From NCBI GenBank assembly GCA_031261175.1, contig JAISJW010000013.1:1-50377 (forward strand): a DNA stretch of 50,377 nt, written 5' to 3'. A program made the position numbers and the translations under genes. The notes beneath the pieces are model-generated. The model did no database searches. It saw nothing but the letters and a program-made list of their open reading frames with translations, and was not told the origin of the DNA. Below are positions 8,954 to 19,979 of this stretch, in pieces (position 1 is the stretch's first letter; each line of letters begins with the position of its first letter). This DNA comes from Lactobacillales bacterium. Its GTDB lineage: Bacteria > Bacillota > Bacilli > Lactobacillales > Streptococcaceae.

Positions 8954-11900
8954 TTAAATCGCCATTGTTGAGAAGCTACGAGCTTCTAAAACGCGTAAAA
9001 TTGCATCAGCAGTATCAAGCGACGTGAATAATGGCACTCCACGTTCAACTGCGGCGCGGCGGATGTTGCGACCGTCGTTTTCTTCAGTGCGTTTGCGGCT
9101 CATCGTATTGATCACAACGCAGGCATGGCCCGTGTTGATCGCACCGATGATATTCGCTGGATCCATTTCGTCACCAGCTTCACCGATTTTGTTGACCGTA
9201 TCGACATACAGGCCAGCCTCGCGGAACAAATCAGCCGTTCCTTCAGTCGCAAGTAACGAATAGCCGATTTCGTTAAACCGTTTAGCGAGTTCCAAAGCTT
9301 CGTCTTTCGTTTCATCAGCAATCGTGAACAGGATGCGACCGTATTTCGGCATGTGGAAGTTGCTCGCTTCGAACGCTTTATACAAAGCTTTCTCAAGCGT
9401 AACGTCACTACCCATCGCTTCACCCGTCGATTTCATTTCAGGGCCTAAGTACGTGTCGACTTTTTGCAGTTTCGTGAACGAGAAGACAGGAGCCTTAACA
9501 TGCACGCGACTAGGCGTCGGCGCTAAACCACCTTTGTAGCCCTGTTCGGCAAGTGTTTCGCCTAAAATACATTTCGTCGCAACGTCAGCCATCGGAATAT
9601 CCGTAATCTTCGACAAGAACGGCGCCGTCCGTGATGCGCGCGGATTCACTTCAATCACGTAAACCTTATCTTCGTGAATAACGAACTGCACATTCATCAT
9701 CCCGATACAATTCAAGCCCAAGGCAAGTCGAGTCGTATAGTCTTCGATTGTTTTAATAATTTCATCGCTGAAAGTTTGCGGCGGATAAACCGCCATCGAG
9801 TCACCCGAGTGAACTCCGGCGCGTTCGATGTGTTCCATAATTCCCGGAATCAAAACATCTTTTCCGTCACAAATCGCATCGACTTCACACTCGCGACCAA
9901 GCAAGTAACGGTCGACAAGAACGGGATGGTCGGGACTTGCCTTCACGGCAGTTCGCATGTAGCTTTCCAGGTCTTTTTGGTTTTCGACGATTTCCATCGC
10001 GCGTCCACCCAAGACGTACGACGGGCGGACAAGGACCGGATAGCCGAGGCGGTTGGCAATTACGACCGCTTCCTCTTCCGACACCGCAGTGGCACCTGGA
10101 GGTTGAGGTACTTCGAGCTGATTCAAGGCTTGCTCGAACAAGTCGCGGTTTTCAGCGCGGTCAAGGTCTTCGATTGAAGTTCCCAAGATTTTCACACCTT
10201 GTTTAGTCAATGGTTCAGCGAGGTTGATCGCCGTTTGGCCACCGAATTGCACGATAACGCCCTTAGGTTGTTCAAGGTCGATGACATTCATTACGTCTTC
10301 AAGCGTCAACGGCTCGAAGTAAAGTTTATCAGAAATCGAGAAGTCAGTCGAAACCGTTTCCGGATTTGAGTTCATGATGATGGCTTCGTAGCCAGCTTCT
10401 TGGATGGCTTTCACCGAGTGCACCGTCGCGTAGTCGAACTCGACCCCTTGCCCGATGCGGATTGGGCCTGAACCGAGAACTAAGACACTCTCTTTTCCGG
10501 AGCGAATCGACTCGTTTTCCCACTCGTAGGTCGAGTAGAAATACGGCGTGTGACTCTCAAATTCAGCCGCGCAAGTGTCGACCATCTTGTAAACCGGAAT
10601 AATTCCGTTGTCGTGGCGCGCTGCCGAGATTTCACCCGCTGTGCGGTTCCATAGATCGGCAATTTTGCGGTCCGAGAATCCGTTTTGTTTAGCGTATTTA
10701 AGCACTTCGACTGAATCGACGTTTTGGGCCAATTCTTGTTCGATTTCGAAGATGTGAACTAGTTTATCTAAGAAGAATAAATCGATTTTAGTTAGGTCAT
10801 GTAACTTTTCAACCGACCAACCGCGGCGGATTGCTTCGCTTAGATAGAACAGGCGGTCATCTTGAGCTTTAACGATTTTGAATGTTAATTCTTCTTCGTC
10901 AGCATCTTTTAATTCTTTAATTTCGTTGTGGTAAACACCGATTTCAAGCGAGCGAACAGCTTTGAGTAATGACTCTTCGATGTTGCGGCCAATCGCCATA
11001 ACTTCCCCAGTAGCCTTCATTTGCGTACCTAGGAAACGGTCGCCGTTTTCAAATTTATCGAACGGCCAACGCGGAATTTTAGCGACAACGTAGTCTAAAG
11101 CTGGTTCAAACTCAGCGTAAGTAGTGCCTGTTACCGGGTTGATCATTTCATCCAATGTTAAACCAACCGCAATTTTCGCAGCGAGTTTAGCGATCGGGTA
11201 ACCTGTCGCTTTACTTGCCAAGGCTGACGAGCGTGAAACACGCGGGTTCACTTCGATAACGTAATAGTTAAACGAGTTAGGATCCAAGGCTAGTTGAACG
11301 TTACATCCACCTTCGATTTTCAGCGCGCGGATGATGTCTAATGACGCATCGCGCAACATTTGATATTCGTAGTCGCTCAAAGTTTGCGACGGCGCGAACA
11401 CGATTGAGTCACCGGTGTGAATCCCAACCGGATCGAAGTTTTCCATGTTACAAACCACGATTGCGTTATCCGCCGAGTCGCGCATAACTTCGTATTCGAC
11501 TTCTTTGAAGCCGGCGATTGAACGCTCGATTAGACATTGTGTAACCGGCGAAAGTTTCAAACCGTTTTCCGAAATCAAACGAAGTTCTTCTTCGTTGTCA
11601 CACATCCCGCCGCCGGTACCGCCCAAAGTGAACGCCGGACGAACGATCAATGGATAGCCGATCGTGTTCGCAAACTCGACAGCCTCTTCAACGGTATTTA
11701 CGATTTCAGATTCCGGAATCGGTTGATTCAAATCTTCCATCAATTTCTTGAATAAATCGCGGTCCTCAGCTTGGTCGATCGCCGACAGCTTAGTCCCCAA
11801 TAATTCAATATTTAACTCTTCTAAAATCCCCGATTTGGCAAGTTGCATCGCCATATTCAGACCAGTTTGTCCTCCCAATGTCGGCACGATTGCTTCCGGG

Positions 11901-12145
11901 CGTTCTTTGCGCAAAATTTTGCTTACGAATTCAAGCGTAATCGGCTCGATGTAAACGCGGTCTGCGATTTCTTTGTCGGTCATAATCGTCGCTGGGTTCG
12001 AGTTGACCAAGACAACTTCATAGCCTTCTTCTTTAAGCGACAAACACGCTTGCGTGCCCGCGTAGTCGAACTCGGCGGCTTGCCCGATGATGATTGGGCC
12101 TGAACCGATTACCATAATTTTATTTATATCAGTGCGTTTTGGCAT
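8954..12145 (-). CDS. carB: Carbamoyl-phosphate synthase, large subunit
   Basis: A 1,063-aa subunit that makes carbamoyl phosphate from bicarbonate, ammonia (channelled from CarA) and two ATP; it feeds both pyrimidine and arginine synthesis. Two homologous ATP-grasp halves are clear. The first begins with [20 protein letters not shown] and carries GGTGGG. The second begins with [20 protein letters not shown] and carries [12 protein letters not shown]. The C-terminal MGS-like allosteric domain (from about 930) ends the protein. The length is typical for Bacilli. It follows carA by 12 nt and is under the PyrR attenuator upstream of carA. No oddities. Confidence 0.97.
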   Translation of the reverse strand: MPKRTDINKIMVIGSGPIIIGQAAEFDYAGTQACLSLKEEGYEVVLVNSNPATIMTDKEIADRVYIEPITLEFVSKILRKERPEAIVPTLGGQTGLNMAMQLAKSGILEELNIELLGTKLSAIDQAEDRDLFKKLMEDLNQPIPESEIVNTVEEAVEFANTIGYPLIVRPAFTLGGTGGGMCDNEEELRLISENGLKLSPVTQCLIERSIAGFKEVEYEVMRDSADNAIVVCNMENFDPVGIHTGDSIVFAPSQTLSDYEYQMLRDASLDIIRALKIEGGCNVQLALDPNSFNYYVIEVNPRVSRSSALASKATGYPIAKLAAKIAVGLTLDEMINPVTGTTYAEFEPALDYVVAKIPRWPFDKFENGDRFLGTQMKATGEVMAIGRNIEESLLKAVRSLEIGVYHNEIKELKDADEEELTFKIVKAQDDRLFYLSEAIRRGWSVEKLHDLTKIDLFFLDKLVHIFEIEQELAQNVDSVEVLKYAKQNGFSDRKIADLWNRTAGEISAARHDNGIIPVYKMVDTCAAEFESHTPYFYSTYEWENESIRSGKESVLVLGSGPIRIGQGVEFDYATVHSVKAIQEAGYEAIIMNSNPETVSTDFSISDKLYFEPLTLEDVMNVIDLEQPKGVIVQFGGQTAINLAEPLTKQGVKILGTSIEDLDRAENRDLFEQALNQLEVPQPPGATAVSEEEAVVIANRLGYPVLVRPSYVLGGRAMEIVENQKDLESYMRTAVKASPDHPVLVDRYLLGRECEVDAICDGKDVLIPGIMEHIERAGVHSGDSMAVYPPQTFSDEIIKTIEDYTTRLALGLNCIGMMNVQFVIHEDKVYVIEVNPRASRTAPFLSKITDIPMADVATKCILGETLAEQGYKGGLAPTPSRVHVKAPVFSFTKLQKVDTYLGPEMKSTGEAMGSDVTLEKALYKAFEASNFHMPKYGRILFTIADETKDEALELAKRFNEIGYSLLATEGTADLFREAGLYVDTVNKIGEAGDEMDPANIIGAINTGHACVVINTMSRKRTEENDGRNIRRAAVERGVPLFTSLDTADAILRVLEARSFSTMAI

Positions 12146-12157
12146 TCTAAAATCCTC

Positions 12158-13243
12158 TTATCTCTTAACTTTGAAATCGTCCATCAATTGCATAAATTCG
12201 TCAAACAGGTAAATCGCGTCATGCGGCCCTGGCGCTGCATCCGGGTGGAATTGCACCGAAAATGCTGGGCAAGTCGTGTGGGCTACGCCCTCAACCGTTG
12301 AGTCATTGACCTCAACGTGCGTCACTTCTAAACCAGTTCCGGCAAGCGAATCCGGATCGACCACGTAACCGTGGTTTTGACTCGTGAAGTCGATGCGGCC
12401 TGTTTTCAGGTTGCGAACCGGGTGGTTCAATCCGCGGTGACCGAATTTTAATTTAATCGTTTTTGCACCATTTGCTAAACTCAATAATTGGTGACCTAAG
12501 CAGATTCCGAAAATCGGCAACTTACCTTGGATGCCACGGATCATATCAAGCGCTTCCGGCACATCTGTCGGGTCGCCCGGTCCGTTAGTCAGCATAACGC
12601 CATCTGGGTTCATCGCTAAGATTTCTTCAGCTGTTGTGTTGTATGGCACGACTGTTAATTGGCAGTCGCGACGTGAAAGTTCGCGCAAGATTGAGTGTTT
12701 CAAACCGAAGTCGACAACGACAACGTTGCGACCGATGCCCGGTGATGGGTAAGCCGTCTTAGTTGAAACTTGCTCAACTTGGTTGGTCGGGAATGTGATC
12801 GTATTAAGATCAGCGATAACTGATTCAAAGGCTGCGCCCTCGTTCACAAGTTTCCCCTTCATAACGCCGACATTGCGGAGTTTGCGAGTTAACGCGCGCG
12901 TATCGATTCCGCTGATTCCTGGGATGTTGCGCGATTTCAGAAATTCGTCTAAAGTCATTTGGTTACGCCAGTTCGACGCCACGCGAGCGTGTTCCTTCAC
13001 GATAACCCCTTTACAAGTCGGGATAATCGATTCGTAATCGTCGCGGTTGACCCCGTAATTGCCCACCATCGGATAAGTGAACGTCAGGATTTGGCCGTTG
13101 AAACTCTGGTCGGTAATCGACTCCTGGTAGCCGGTCATCGAAGTCGTGAATACGACCTCACCCGCTGTTTCCTCGGGCGCGCCGAACGCATACCCCTCGA
13201 AAATTGTTCCGTCTTCTAATACTAAATAACGTTTTTCGCGCAT
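12158..13243 (-). CDS. carA: Carbamoyl-phosphate synthase, small (glutaminase) subunit
   Basis: A 361-aa glutamine amidotransferase subunit that supplies ammonia to CarB. The N-terminal CPSase domain starts [13 protein letters not shown]. The class I amidotransferase domain has the nucleophile Cys near residue 247 (GICLGHQL) and His near 333 ([12 protein letters not shown]). The third triad position, usually Glu (HPEASPGP), is Asp here. I believe this also occurs in lactobacilli, so it may be lineage-specific. I chose ATG 13243 with GAAGGAG just upstream, rather than the in-frame TTG at 13258, which overlaps that ribosome site. It is the first gene of carAB and is controlled by its own promoter and PyrR attenuator. 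Confidence 0.96.
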   Translation of the reverse strand: MREKRYLVLEDGTIFEGYAFGAPEETAGEVVFTTSMTGYQESITDQSFNGQILTFTYPMVGNYGVNRDDYESIIPTCKGVIVKEHARVASNWRNQMTLDEFLKSRNIPGISGIDTRALTRKLRNVGVMKGKLVNEGAAFESVIADLNTITFPTNQVEQVSTKTAYPSPGIGRNVVVVDFGLKHSILRELSRRDCQLTVVPYNTTAEEILAMNPDGVMLTNGPGDPTDVPEALDMIRGIQGKLPIFGICLGHQLLSLANGAKTIKLKFGHRGLNHPVRNLKTGRIDFTSQNHGYVVDPDSLAGTGLEVTHVEVNDSTVEGVAHTTCPAFSVQFHPDAAPGPHDAIYLFDEFMQLMDDFKVKR

Positions 13244-13265
13244 CTTTTGCTCCTTCAAAATATAA

Positions 13266-13374
13266 AACTCATTTTAACTTATTGGCAAGTCAAAATGAGT
13301 TCGAGAGTGCAAGCCGCCCGGCAGGGATGACTTGCCTAATTATTTTTTTGAACTCTTTTTGACCTCTCTGGATC
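13266..13374 (-). promoter_or_regulatory. PyrR attenuator upstream of carAB
   Basis: In the minus-strand leader, GATCCAGAGAGGTC (13361-13374) matches the PyrR-binding loop: CC and GG pair around an AGAGA loop with a bulged U. Downstream, GGCAAGTCA (13328-13336) is fully complementary to TGACTTGCC (13284-13292). That segment is also part of the 15-bp terminator stem (13266-13280 with 13287-13301), which ends in UUAUAUUUU. This gives the classic mutually exclusive antiterminator/terminator with a PyrR-stabilised anti-antiterminator: high UMP leads to PyrR binding and termination. Confidence 0.85.
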
Positions 13375-13394
13375 AATCATTAAAGATTAAAAGT

Positions 13395-13423
13395 ATTATA
13401 CCTCAAATCCCCAAATCTCTCAA
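13395..13423 (-). promoter_or_regulatory. Promoter of carAB
   Basis: The -35 box is TTGAGA (13418-13423), the spacer 17 nt and the -10 box a perfect TATAAT (13395-13400). It lies immediately behind the pyrB stop codon, so carAB can be expressed independently of pyrRB. Confidence 0.8.
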
Positions 13424-13438
13424 CTTAATATGCAACTA

Positions 13439-15061
<1,623 letters not shown>

Positions 15062-15090
15062 ATTATACCCCTATAATTTTTTTAAAGCAA
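15062..15090 (-). promoter_or_regulatory. Promoter of pyrRB
   Basis: The -10 box is TATAAT (15062-15067), the spacer 17 nt and the -35 box TTGCTT (15085-15090). The predicted start near 15055 places the PyrR loop about 20 nt into the transcript. Confidence 0.7.
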
Positions 15091-15117
15091 AAATAAATTA
15101 AATTCCTTAATAAATGT

Positions 15118-15123
15118 TATAAT
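15118..15123 (+). promoter_or_regulatory. -10 box 6 nt before the start codon (leaderless)
   Basis: TATAAT is followed by GTTCAT and then ATG at 15130. The predicted transcription start coincides with the A of the ATG. No purine-rich ribosome site precedes it and the -35 region is poor. This suggests a leaderless mRNA. Confidence 0.55.
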
Positions 15124-15129
15124 GTTCAT

Positions 15130-16071
15130 ATGAAACCTACAAATCTGAAATTAAATTTAACCCCCCTTTTCAACCTTGGCAAGTTGGGCGAAGCCCGCAA
15201 CGTCTCGCTTGGCAAGTGGATTCTGCAGCTCGCTTTCCTCGTTTTTGTGATTGCGCTGCCTTCTTTATTCTATATGAGTGCTTCGACGAAGCCGATTGTG
15301 GCCGACCTGAACAAGGTTGGGCGGGACTTGCCCGAATTTTCTTTGACCGACGATTACAAACTTTCGATGAAGGACTCGTCAGCGACGATAAAGACTAAGA
15401 CGTTCGACGTTTATTTCCTGCCTAACGAGAAGATCAATACGGACTCGATCGACGCGCGCGATGCGGTGAGTGACGCGATGGTGTCGGTGACGCTGTATAA
15501 GGACCGGATGTATGTGAACGCGATCAACCCAGTGATAGCGGCGTATCTACAAAAGCCGTTGACTCTCGATTACATGCAATATTCGCAGTATTTGCAGAAC
15601 AATAATTCGAAGGATTTGAAAAAAGGTTTGACGACTTTTAGCGTTCCGCGGATCGTGAAAGTTTTCATTTATATCGGGTTGCTACTTCCGACGATTTTGA
15701 CGGTGCTGAGCGATTTGCTGTTGGCGTGTTTGATTTGCCACTTTATAATTGCGTTTACGGTGCCCGGTGCTCGCTGGGTCGACAAGTTGCGCTTTGCGGT
15801 GACCGGCTTTTATATGCCGATGTTGCGCGGCTATCCGAACAAATTTTACACGGCGAAACCGGTGGCGTTTGCCCTGACGATTCCTGCCGTGTTGGTTGCG
15901 GTGCTGAGTTACTTTTTCCCGATGCAACAGATGACGACTTACGTGGTGGTGCTAGCTGGAGCTGCGATTTACCTGTTTAGTTACCGGATGGCGCAGGCGG
16001 AAAATCACACGCACACGAAGTTTAATTACGATGACGATGATGTCGAGGAGGTTAGCGATGACGAGGTCTGA
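15130..16071 (+). CDS. DUF1189-like polytopic membrane protein
   Basis: A 313-aa integral membrane protein of unknown function. One N-terminal membrane segment lies at about 28-48, followed by an extracytoplasmic domain of roughly 125 residues and a cluster of four further segments between about 178 and 283. A very acidic tail ends the protein ([13 protein letters not shown]). This layout resembles the DUF1189 (YqgB-like) family of Firmicutes; the assignment is from memory. The stop codon overlaps the ispG start by 14 nt, so the two are one operon, perhaps by chance and not by shared function. The start is predicted to be leaderless. Confidence 0.75.
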   Translation: MKPTNLKLNLTPLFNLGKLGEARNVSLGKWILQLAFLVFVIALPSLFYMSASTKPIVADLNKVGRDLPEFSLTDDYKLSMKDSSATIKTKTFDVYFLPNEKINTDSIDARDAVSDAMVSVTLYKDRMYVNAINPVIAAYLQKPLTLDYMQYSQYLQNNNSKDLKKGLTTFSVPRIVKVFIYIGLLLPTILTVLSDLLLACLICHFIIAFTVPGARWVDKLRFAVTGFYMPMLRGYPNKFYTAKPVAFALTIPAVLVAVLSYFFPMQQMTTYVVVLAGAAIYLFSYRMAQAENHTHTKFNYDDDDVEEVSDDEV

Positions 16072-17152
16072 TAAGGCGGTGTCTGACAAGACGGTGACGC
16101 ATAGAAGTGCGACGCGCGCAGTTCGCGTTGGGGATTTGGTGATTGGCGGTTCTGATTCTGTGGTGATTCAGAGTATGACGAACACGAAGACCGCTGATGT
16201 TGCGGCGACGGTGGCGCAGATTAATGCTTTAGAAGCGGCCGGTTGCGAAATGGTTCGCGTGACGGTTAACAATGTCGAGGCGGCGGAAGCTGTGGCTGCT
16301 ATAAAAGCGGGGATTTCTATTCCTTTGGTCGCGGATATTCATTTTGATTATAAGTTGGCACTTTTAGCGATTGAGAATGGGATTGATAAAATTCGGATTA
16401 ACCCAGGTAATATCGGGTCGCGCGAAAATGTTGAAGCGGTTGTTCGGGCTTGTAAAGAGCACGGCGTTCCGATTCGGATTGGCGTTAATGCTGGTTCTCT
16501 GGAGAAACATTTATTAGAAGAATTTGGTTATCCGACAGCTGAAGCGATGGTCGCTAGTGCGAAGTTCCACGTTGGAATTTTAGAAGAATTAGATTTCCAT
16601 GATATTATTATTTCTTTGAAAGCCTCGAACGTGCCTTTGGCTTTAGAAGCCTATCGTTTGGCGGCTGAAACGTTTGACTATCCGCTGCATTTGGGTATTA
16701 CGGAAGCCGGAACGAAATTTAGCGGTTCGATTAAATCGGCGGCTGGTTTAGGCGGTTTGTTATCGATGGGAATCGGAAATACTTTGCGCGTTTCGTTAAG
16801 CGCCGACCCCGTCGAAGAGATTAAAGTCGCTCGCGAAGTTTTGAAAACTTTCGGTCTGATGAACAACGCACCAACTTTGATTTCGTGCCCGACTTGCGGC
16901 CGCACCGAGATTGATTTGATTCCAATCGCTGAAGAAATTGAACGTTATTTAGAAAATGTTAAAGCTCCGATTAAAGTAGCTGTGATGGGCTGCATCGTCA
17001 ACGGTCCCGGCGAGGCTCGCGAGGCTGATATCGGTCTGGCCGGCGGTCGCGGAGTTGGGATGCTCTTCAAACACGGCGAACCTTTACGCCGCGTCGACGA
17101 AAGCGAAATGCTTTCGGAGTTAAAAAAAGAAATTGATAAGCTAATTTCCTAA
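16058..17152 (+). CDS. ispG: 4-hydroxy-3-methylbut-2-enyl diphosphate synthase
   Basis: A 364-aa iron-sulfur enzyme of the MEP isoprenoid pathway that converts MEcPP to HMBPP. The N-terminal TIM-barrel motifs include [22 protein letters not shown] and RINPGNIG. The 4Fe-4S ligands are Cys in CPTCGR and [11 protein letters not shown] chose ATG 16058 because GAGGAGG lies 6 nt upstream; upstream in-frame ATGs overlap the previous gene without a ribosome site. It indicates the MEP rather than (or in addition to) the mevalonate route, which is unusual for most Lactobacillales. A nested palindrome starts at the base after its stop codon. Confidence 0.96.
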   Translation: MTRSDKAVSDKTVTHRSATRAVRVGDLVIGGSDSVVIQSMTNTKTADVAATVAQINALEAAGCEMVRVTVNNVEAAEAVAAIKAGISIPLVADIHFDYKLALLAIENGIDKIRINPGNIGSRENVEAVVRACKEHGVPIRIGVNAGSLEKHLLEEFGYPTAEAMVASAKFHVGILEELDFHDIIISLKASNVPLALEAYRLAAETFDYPLHLGITEAGTKFSGSIKSAAGLGGLLSMGIGNTLRVSLSADPVEEIKVAREVLKTFGLMNNAPTLISCPTCGRTEIDLIPIAEEIERYLENVKAPIKVAVMGCIVNGPGEAREADIGLAGGRGVGMLFKHGEPLRRVDESEMLSELKKEIDKLIS

Positions 17153-17285
17153 TTAGGCTCCAAATGACACGTTTTTTGGATTTTTGCCCTTATTTTGGCA
17201 CAAAAGAGCCGTGATAAAATATATCACGGCTCTTTTGTGCCAAAAATCGACCTTTTTTCTGAATATTGTGTCATTTGGAGCCTAA
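17153..17285. repeat. Nested palindrome, tandem unit 1
   Basis: Outer arms of 18 bp are perfect (17153-17170 and 17268-17285). Inside is a perfect 24-bp hairpin (17193-17216 with 17222-17245) with a 5-nt loop. The two internal loops contain GATTTTTG-CTTATTTTGGCA on the left and TGCCAAAAATCGAC on the right. Both loop sequences recur in unit 2, while the stems differ. Confidence 0.9.
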
Positions 17286-17418
17286 ACCGCCCCTGATGAC
17301 AAGATTTTTCGATTTTTGGTCTTATTTTGGCAGTTGGGGGCGGGTATAAATTCTATACCCGCCCCCAACTGCCATATATCGACTGCTTTTTCAAAAAACT
17401 TGTCATTCGGGGCGGTTT
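17284..17418. repeat. Nested palindrome, tandem unit 2
   Basis: Outer arms of 20 bp with a two-base mismatch (17284-17303 and 17399-17418) enclose a perfect 21-bp hairpin (17328-17348 with 17354-17374). The internal loops match unit 1 (GATTTTTG-CTTATTTTGGCA; TGCCATATATCGAC). The right outer arm contains the last codons and stop of msrA. A terminator role for msrA and ispG is possible, but the architecture is larger than a normal terminator. Confidence 0.9.
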
Positions 17419-17891
17419 TCTAGCCAATCTTGACGTTCTTGTTTTTCTTGGAGCATTTTTTCTGGATTTCGTTTATAGAACCCTTGATGTTCAGGTTCAG
17501 CTTCGTAAAAATTCGTGTAAGGCACGAGTTCAATGACTGAACCTTCGATTTTTGCTAAACGTTCTGCTGCAATCTCGCGTTCGTTTTCGCTCGTGTAAAA
17601 AATTACAGGACGATAACTTGAACCACGATCCATAAACTGCCCTTGCGCGTCGGTCGCATCAACTAACTGTAAATAAATTTCAAGCAGTTGCGCAAACGAC
17701 CACTTCGCTTCATCATAAGTTATTTTAATCGTTTCGGCGTGGCCGGTCGTTCCGGTTTTGACGTCTTCATAAGTTGGATCAACGAGCGAACCGCCCGCGT
17801 AGCCGGCGGTGACTTGCCCAATTCCGTCTTTTGAATCGAACGGTTCGACGAGGCACCAGAAGCACCCGCCGGCGAAATAGGCGGCGCGCAC
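17403..17891 (-). CDS. msrA: Peptide methionine sulfoxide reductase MsrA
   Basis: A 162-aa cytosolic repair enzyme that reduces methionine-S-sulfoxide in proteins. The active-site motif GGCFWC lies at residues 8-13, with Cys10 as nucleophile. YAGG, GTTGHAE and the EPEHQGFYKRNP region are intact. It starts with GTG at 17891, which overlaps the ftsY stop codon by one base (TAGTG), so translation is coupled to ftsY. The 3' end lies inside the outer arm of nested palindrome unit 2. Confidence 0.95.
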   Translation of the reverse strand: MRAAYFAGGCFWCLVEPFDSKDGIGQVTAGYAGGSLVDPTYEDVKTGTTGHAETIKITYDEAKWSFAQLLEIYLQLVDATDAQGQFMDRGSSYRPVIFYTSENEREIAAERLAKIEGSVIELVPYTNFYEAEPEHQGFYKRNPEKMLQEKQERQDWLENRPE

Positions 17892-19003
17892 TACTTGATC
17901 AGACCCTTGAAGAGGCCGTAGGCGAAGGCCTCCATGTCGAAGGCCTTGAGGTCGTCGATGCCCTCGCCGAAGCCGATGAGCTTGACGGGGATGTTCATCG
18001 CGTTGTGGATGCCGAGCACGACGCCACCTTTAGCGCTTCCATCCATTTTTGTCAGAACGAGGCCGGTAACATCAGTCGTTTCCGTGAAGGCTTTGGCCTG
18101 ACTCAGAGCGTTTTGACCCGTCGTCGCATCGAGAACCAGCAAGACGTCGTCAGCCTTGCGACCGATTTCGCGCTCAATAATTCGGTGAATTTTGGCAAGT
18201 TCCGCCATCAGGTTTTCCTTGTTTTGCAGGCGGCCGGCCGTATCGACCAATAGAATATCGTAATTTTCTTGTTTGGCTTTCGTCAGCGCGTCGAACACGA
18301 CGGCCGCTGGATCGCTCCCCTCAGGTTTCGCCACAACTTCGAAATCGCCACGACGGCCCCATTCGATGAGCTGATTGATGGCGCCGGCGCGGAACGTATC
18401 AGCCGCCGCAGTCAGGATTTTGTGACCGTCGTTTTGAAGTTTCGTCGCAAGTTTCCCTATGGTCGTCGTCTTCCCAACGCCATTGACGCCGACGAACAGG
18501 ATGATGTTGAGCCTGTTTGGCTCGATGTTGAGCTCAGGACTTTTGACCTCGTCCTGCTCGTAAATATCGATCATTTTTTCAATGATGACGTTCTGCACAT
18601 CCTCAGTCGATTTCGCTTTTTCGAGCTTAACCTCGCGGCGGAGGTCTTCGGTTATTTCTAGCGCGAGTTCGTATCCAACGTCGCTTGTAATCAACGTTTC
18701 TTCAAGTTCTTCAAAGAATTCTTCGTCGACCGTGCGGAAATTAGCTAAGAGCGAATTCAGCTTAGCGCCAAACCCCGTGCGGGTTTTTTCTAAGCCTTTT
18801 TCGTAAGTTTTTTCAGCTTCTAATTCTTCGCGTTTGGCGTCGAGCAGGATTGATTCCGTGATCGGATCAGGCATACTGAAGTCGCCGAAGGGCTGACTTG
18901 CCAGCTCCATGCTCTCGATTTCTAAGGCTTCGAGCTCGAGTTGCTCTTCCTCTGACGCCTCTTCGAAGGTGAAGGCGCGTTTGATTTTGTCGAATAGTCC
19001 CAT
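17891..19003 (-). CDS. ftsY: Signal recognition particle receptor FtsY
   Basis: A 370-aa SRP-type GTPase that docks ribosome-SRP complexes at the membrane. An acidic A domain (about 1-75) precedes the N domain helices and the G domain. The G1 loop GVNGVGKTT lies at 172-180; DTAGR and TKMD are present, and the protein ends in the usual GLFKGLI helix region. AAGGAG precedes ATG 19003. It is followed by msrA (1-nt overlap) and preceded by the Cof-type phosphatase with a 24-nt gap, an arrangement seen in Lactobacillales. Confidence 0.97.
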   Translation of the reverse strand: MGLFDKIKRAFTFEEASEEEQLELEALEIESMELASQPFGDFSMPDPITESILLDAKREELEAEKTYEKGLEKTRTGFGAKLNSLLANFRTVDEEFFEELEETLITSDVGYELALEITEDLRREVKLEKAKSTEDVQNVIIEKMIDIYEQDEVKSPELNIEPNRLNIILFVGVNGVGKTTTIGKLATKLQNDGHKILTAAADTFRAGAINQLIEWGRRGDFEVVAKPEGSDPAAVVFDALTKAKQENYDILLVDTAGRLQNKENLMAELAKIHRIIEREIGRKADDVLLVLDATTGQNALSQAKAFTETTDVTGLVLTKMDGSAKGGVVLGIHNAMNIPVKLIGFGEGIDDLKAFDMEAFAYGLFKGLIK

Positions 19004-19027
19004 TTTATTGCTCCTTATTTTCGTTGA

Positions 19028-19834
19028 TTATTGAAGGACGAAGCGCTCGACGGCAATTGCCACGGCATCCTCGTCATTTGTCATTTCCATCACGACGTCC
19101 GCCGCTTGTTTCACTGTTTCGACCGCGTTTCCCATCGCGACGCCGAGGCCGGCGTATTCGATCATGTTGAGGTCGTTTTCCTCATCGCCGAGGCTCATAA
19201 TTTCTGAGATTTCGATGCCGAGAATTTTGCGGAGCATTTCAAGCCCGCTGGCTTTCGTGATGCCGCGACTCATAAACTCGAGCAACATATCGCGGCTTTT
19301 GATGACCTCGTAGCGATCGCGGTACTCTTGCGGAATTTTCGCGATTTTTTCGTCTAGCCGCGCCGGCTCGTCGGTCATCACTGCCTTGTTGAAAATTTTC
19401 CAGTCGTCGAGTTTGACGTCTTGGATGAAGTTCAGGTAAGGGTTGGCTAGACCATAGAGCGACTCTAGGTTTTGTGACGTTGGGAGTTGAAGCACGTTCG
19501 CCTCGGACAAAACGTCCATCGGCAGGTCCAACTCGCGGGCAAGTCGCGCGATGTCGTCAACTTCCTCGCGGGTCATCAAGCGTTTCGCGAGAATCTCGCC
19601 ACTCAGGTTGCGCTGAACTAAACCGCCGTTAAAGGTGATCGAATAATCGTCCTCTTTGTGCGAGCCAATTGCCTCGATGTATGGTTCGATCATCGCGAGC
19701 GGGCGCCCAGTCGTGATGACGACTTTGACGCCTTGCGCTTCGGCTTTTTTGAGTGCTTCGATATTTCGTGGACTGATGGTCTTCGCGCTATTGAGTAGCG
19801 TGCCATCTAGGTCGATTGCAATTAGTTTTATCAT
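19028..19834 (-). CDS. Cof-type HAD-superfamily phosphatase
   Basis: A 268-aa cytosolic HAD IIB hydrolase. Motif I DLDGTLLN (8-15) carries the nucleophile Asp. TTGRP is motif II, and the C-terminal GDEENDLNMIEYAG is motif IV. Members dephosphorylate sugar phosphates, flavins or pyridoxal phosphate; the substrate cannot be read from the sequence. It forms an operon with ftsY and msrA. The ATG sits only 7 nt behind an extended -10 box, so its transcript may be leaderless. Confidence 0.9.
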   Translation of the reverse strand: MIKLIAIDLDGTLLNSAKTISPRNIEALKKAEAQGVKVVITTGRPLAMIEPYIEAIGSHKEDDYSITFNGGLVQRNLSGEILAKRLMTREEVDDIARLARELDLPMDVLSEANVLQLPTSQNLESLYGLANPYLNFIQDVKLDDWKIFNKAVMTDEPARLDEKIAKIPQEYRDRYEVIKSRDMLLEFMSRGITKASGLEMLRKILGIEISEIMSLGDEENDLNMIEYAGLGVAMGNAVETVKQAADVVMEMTNDEDAVAIAVERFVLQ

Positions 19835-19841
19835 ACCTTAT

Positions 19842-19850
19842 ATTATAACA
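19842..19850 (-). promoter_or_regulatory. Extended -10 promoter of cof-ftsY-msrA
   Basis: TGTTATAAT (TGn plus TATAAT, 19842-19850) lies 7 nt upstream of ATG 19834. The -35 region is weak. The predicted start lies at or one base before the start codon. Confidence 0.6.
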
Positions 19851-19883
19851 AAATTTCGCGCCGACCGAAAGGCTTTTTTGCAC

Positions 19884-19912
19884 TTGCTTTTTTCGCCGGT
19901 AAGTTGTATAAT
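19884..19912 (+). promoter_or_regulatory. Plus-strand promoter of a short structured RNA
   Basis: The -35 box is TTGCTT (19884-19889), the spacer 17 nt and the -10 box TATAAT (19907-19912). No open reading frame follows in this direction; only a hairpin ending in a T-run does. Confidence 0.65.
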
Positions 19913-19918
19913 AGAAAT

Positions 19919-19978
19919 ATAAAAAGATACCTAGGCCAATGCCGTGTCGGCAGCGCTACCTAGATATCTTTTTTGTTG
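19919..19978 (+). ncRNA. Candidate ~60-nt small RNA / bidirectional terminator
   Basis: The predicted transcript begins near 19919 and is almost entirely a hairpin. A 15-bp stem with one mismatch (19921-19935 and 19959-19973) encloses TGCC-GTGTC-GGCA (19940-19952), and TTTTTTG follows. The same hairpin, read on the minus strand, terminates the nuclease-like gene ending at 19980. A dedicated promoter in front of a bare hairpin is what makes an RNA gene plausible. I do not recognise a known RNA family. Confidence 0.45.
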
Positions 19979-19979
19979 T

